A stretch of DNA of 64,000 bases, taken from positions 3,757 through 67,756 of the forward strand of contig CAYOYK010000011.1 of the NCBI GenBank assembly GCA_964408185.1, read 5' to 3'. Shown here piece after piece: positions 63,525 to 64,000 of the stretch. Under the pieces are notes generated by a model that saw nothing but the letters and a program-made list of their open reading frames with translations, had not been told where the DNA came from and searched no databases. The DNA is from CAYOYK01 sp964408185 (lineage in GTDB: Bacteria; Bacillota; Clostridia; Christensenellales; Aristaeellaceae). The position numbers and the translations under genes were made by a program. The number at the start of each line of letters is the position of its first letter. Position 1 is the first letter of the stretch.

Positions 63525-64000
63525 TTACATGCCGTACATCGCCACGGGATGGATCGTGTGATCTGCCTTCGGATCCAGCGTCGCCGCCTTGCGGTCGATC
63601 AACACGATGCCCTTCTGAACAATGTTATTGCCAAACCGATTGCGCAGCATATCGACATTTCGTTCCAGTTGCTCCATGCGGGCTTGCTTTTCCGCGCTAC
63701 CAAACAAATCCATCTGTACGGGCACACTTTCAGGCACCAGCGTCCCACAACTGATGCCCAGCCCTCGAAACGGATACATCCTTGCATATCGCTCGTCGAA
63801 TAGCTTCATGGCCTCACGGATGATATCCACCGCTAGATTGGTGGATGATCCCAGCATGTGCTGGCAGGAATGCCAATCCAGCGAGGTGGTGGTTCGGTTA
63901 TTCCCGTCCGTATACTGGATTACATTCCTAACAGCGATACTGATGTTCCGGCTGCGAAACCCGTGCTCCCGAAGCCGCATCGCCACGCACTCCGCCAGTA
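63525..64000 (-). CDS. Y-family DNA polymerase (UmuC/DinB type), C-terminal part
   Basis: The gene continues past the right edge; 158 codons are visible. LAECVAMRLREHGFRSRNISI and the strands to LVPESVPVQMDLFG are the little-finger domain of translesion polymerases, and QMDLFG is the beta-clamp binding motif. The catalytic palm (with the two Asp/Glu motifs) lies outside the window. The last 35 residues (GIVLIDRKAATLDPKADHTIHPVAMYGM) are the tail seen in Firmicutes UmuC-like proteins. It is followed by the HTH gene in one operon. The enzyme would copy past damaged bases under SOS-type control. Confidence 0.85.
   Translation of the reverse strand, partial: LAECVAMRLREHGFRSRNISIAVRNVIQYTDGNNRTTTSLDWHSCQHMLGSSTNLAVDIIREAMKLFDERYARMYPFRGLGISCGTLVPESVPVQMDLFGSAEKQARMEQLERNVDMLRNRFGNNIVQKGIVLIDRKAATLDPKADHTIHPVAMYGM

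Overview
The window looks like chromosome of a GC-rich Clostridia-type Bacillota (Firmicutes), probably a gut anaerobe. The basis is the gene set: CdaA-CdaR c-di-AMP genes, a CD1247-type zinc-ribbon protein, a PanT-like ECF component next to coaX, a stand-alone FakA-like domain and a Noc/ParB-type gene behind rsmG. Strong AGGAGG ribosome sites and frequent TTG/GTG starts agree with this. No 16S gene is present, so the lineage is an inference. Most of the window (1-57 kb) is visibly GC-rich. From about 57.5 kb base composition drops, most strongly at 58.1-59.4 kb, which marks an accessory segment.

Layout. 1-8 kb: truncated rsuA, a methyltransferase, pepV, a GH2 hydrolase, an SH3 protein and an XRE-cupin/acyl-CoA synthetase pair. 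8.1-8.5 kb: three 137-bp tandem repeats. 8.5-14.1 kb (minus): a cdaA-cdaR operon with a hexapeptide-repeat membrane protein, a MinD-like ATPase and an RsmF-like methyltransferase. 14.3-17.8 kb: radC, a SanA-like gene, rsmG and a repeat-bearing ParB-like gene. 17.8-25 kb: CapA-like, LUD, M24 peptidase, efp, a zinc ribbon, panT-like, coaX and hom. 25-32 kb: SDR, corA with an elaborate leader, a Pr6Pr-like membrane protein, PHP phosphatase, plsY and two glycosyltransferases. 31.9-35.1 kb: ruvC-ruvA-ruvB-queA. 35-41 kb: YwaF-like, lysA-like, a small FakA-like domain protein, a DUF6056-like membrane protein, trmO and yebC.

41.4-57.1 kb is the most unusual part: six co-oriented signalling genes. 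They are a TetR-PAS-PAS protein, two hybrid histidine kinases with two extracellular solute-binding domains, one with a single such domain, a cytosolic hybrid kinase with about eight PAS domains, and a REC-GGDEF-EAL protein whose GGDEF motif is degenerate while its EAL site looks intact. No HPt domain and no DNA-binding response regulator is visible, so c-di-GMP hydrolysis is the only obvious phosphorelay output encoded here.

57.4-64 kb holds tRNA-Thr(GGT), two AT-rich hypothetical genes, a DUF499 ATPase with a shortened Swt1-type HEPN N-terminus, an HTH protein and the 3' end of a Y-family DNA polymerase.

The two observations I rate highest are that sensory locus and the corA leader. The leader has a strong promoter and a 25-codon upstream ORF beginning with acidic and proline residues. 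The ORF is enclosed by a 9-nt inverted repeat that overlaps a terminator-like hairpin covering the corA ribosome site.
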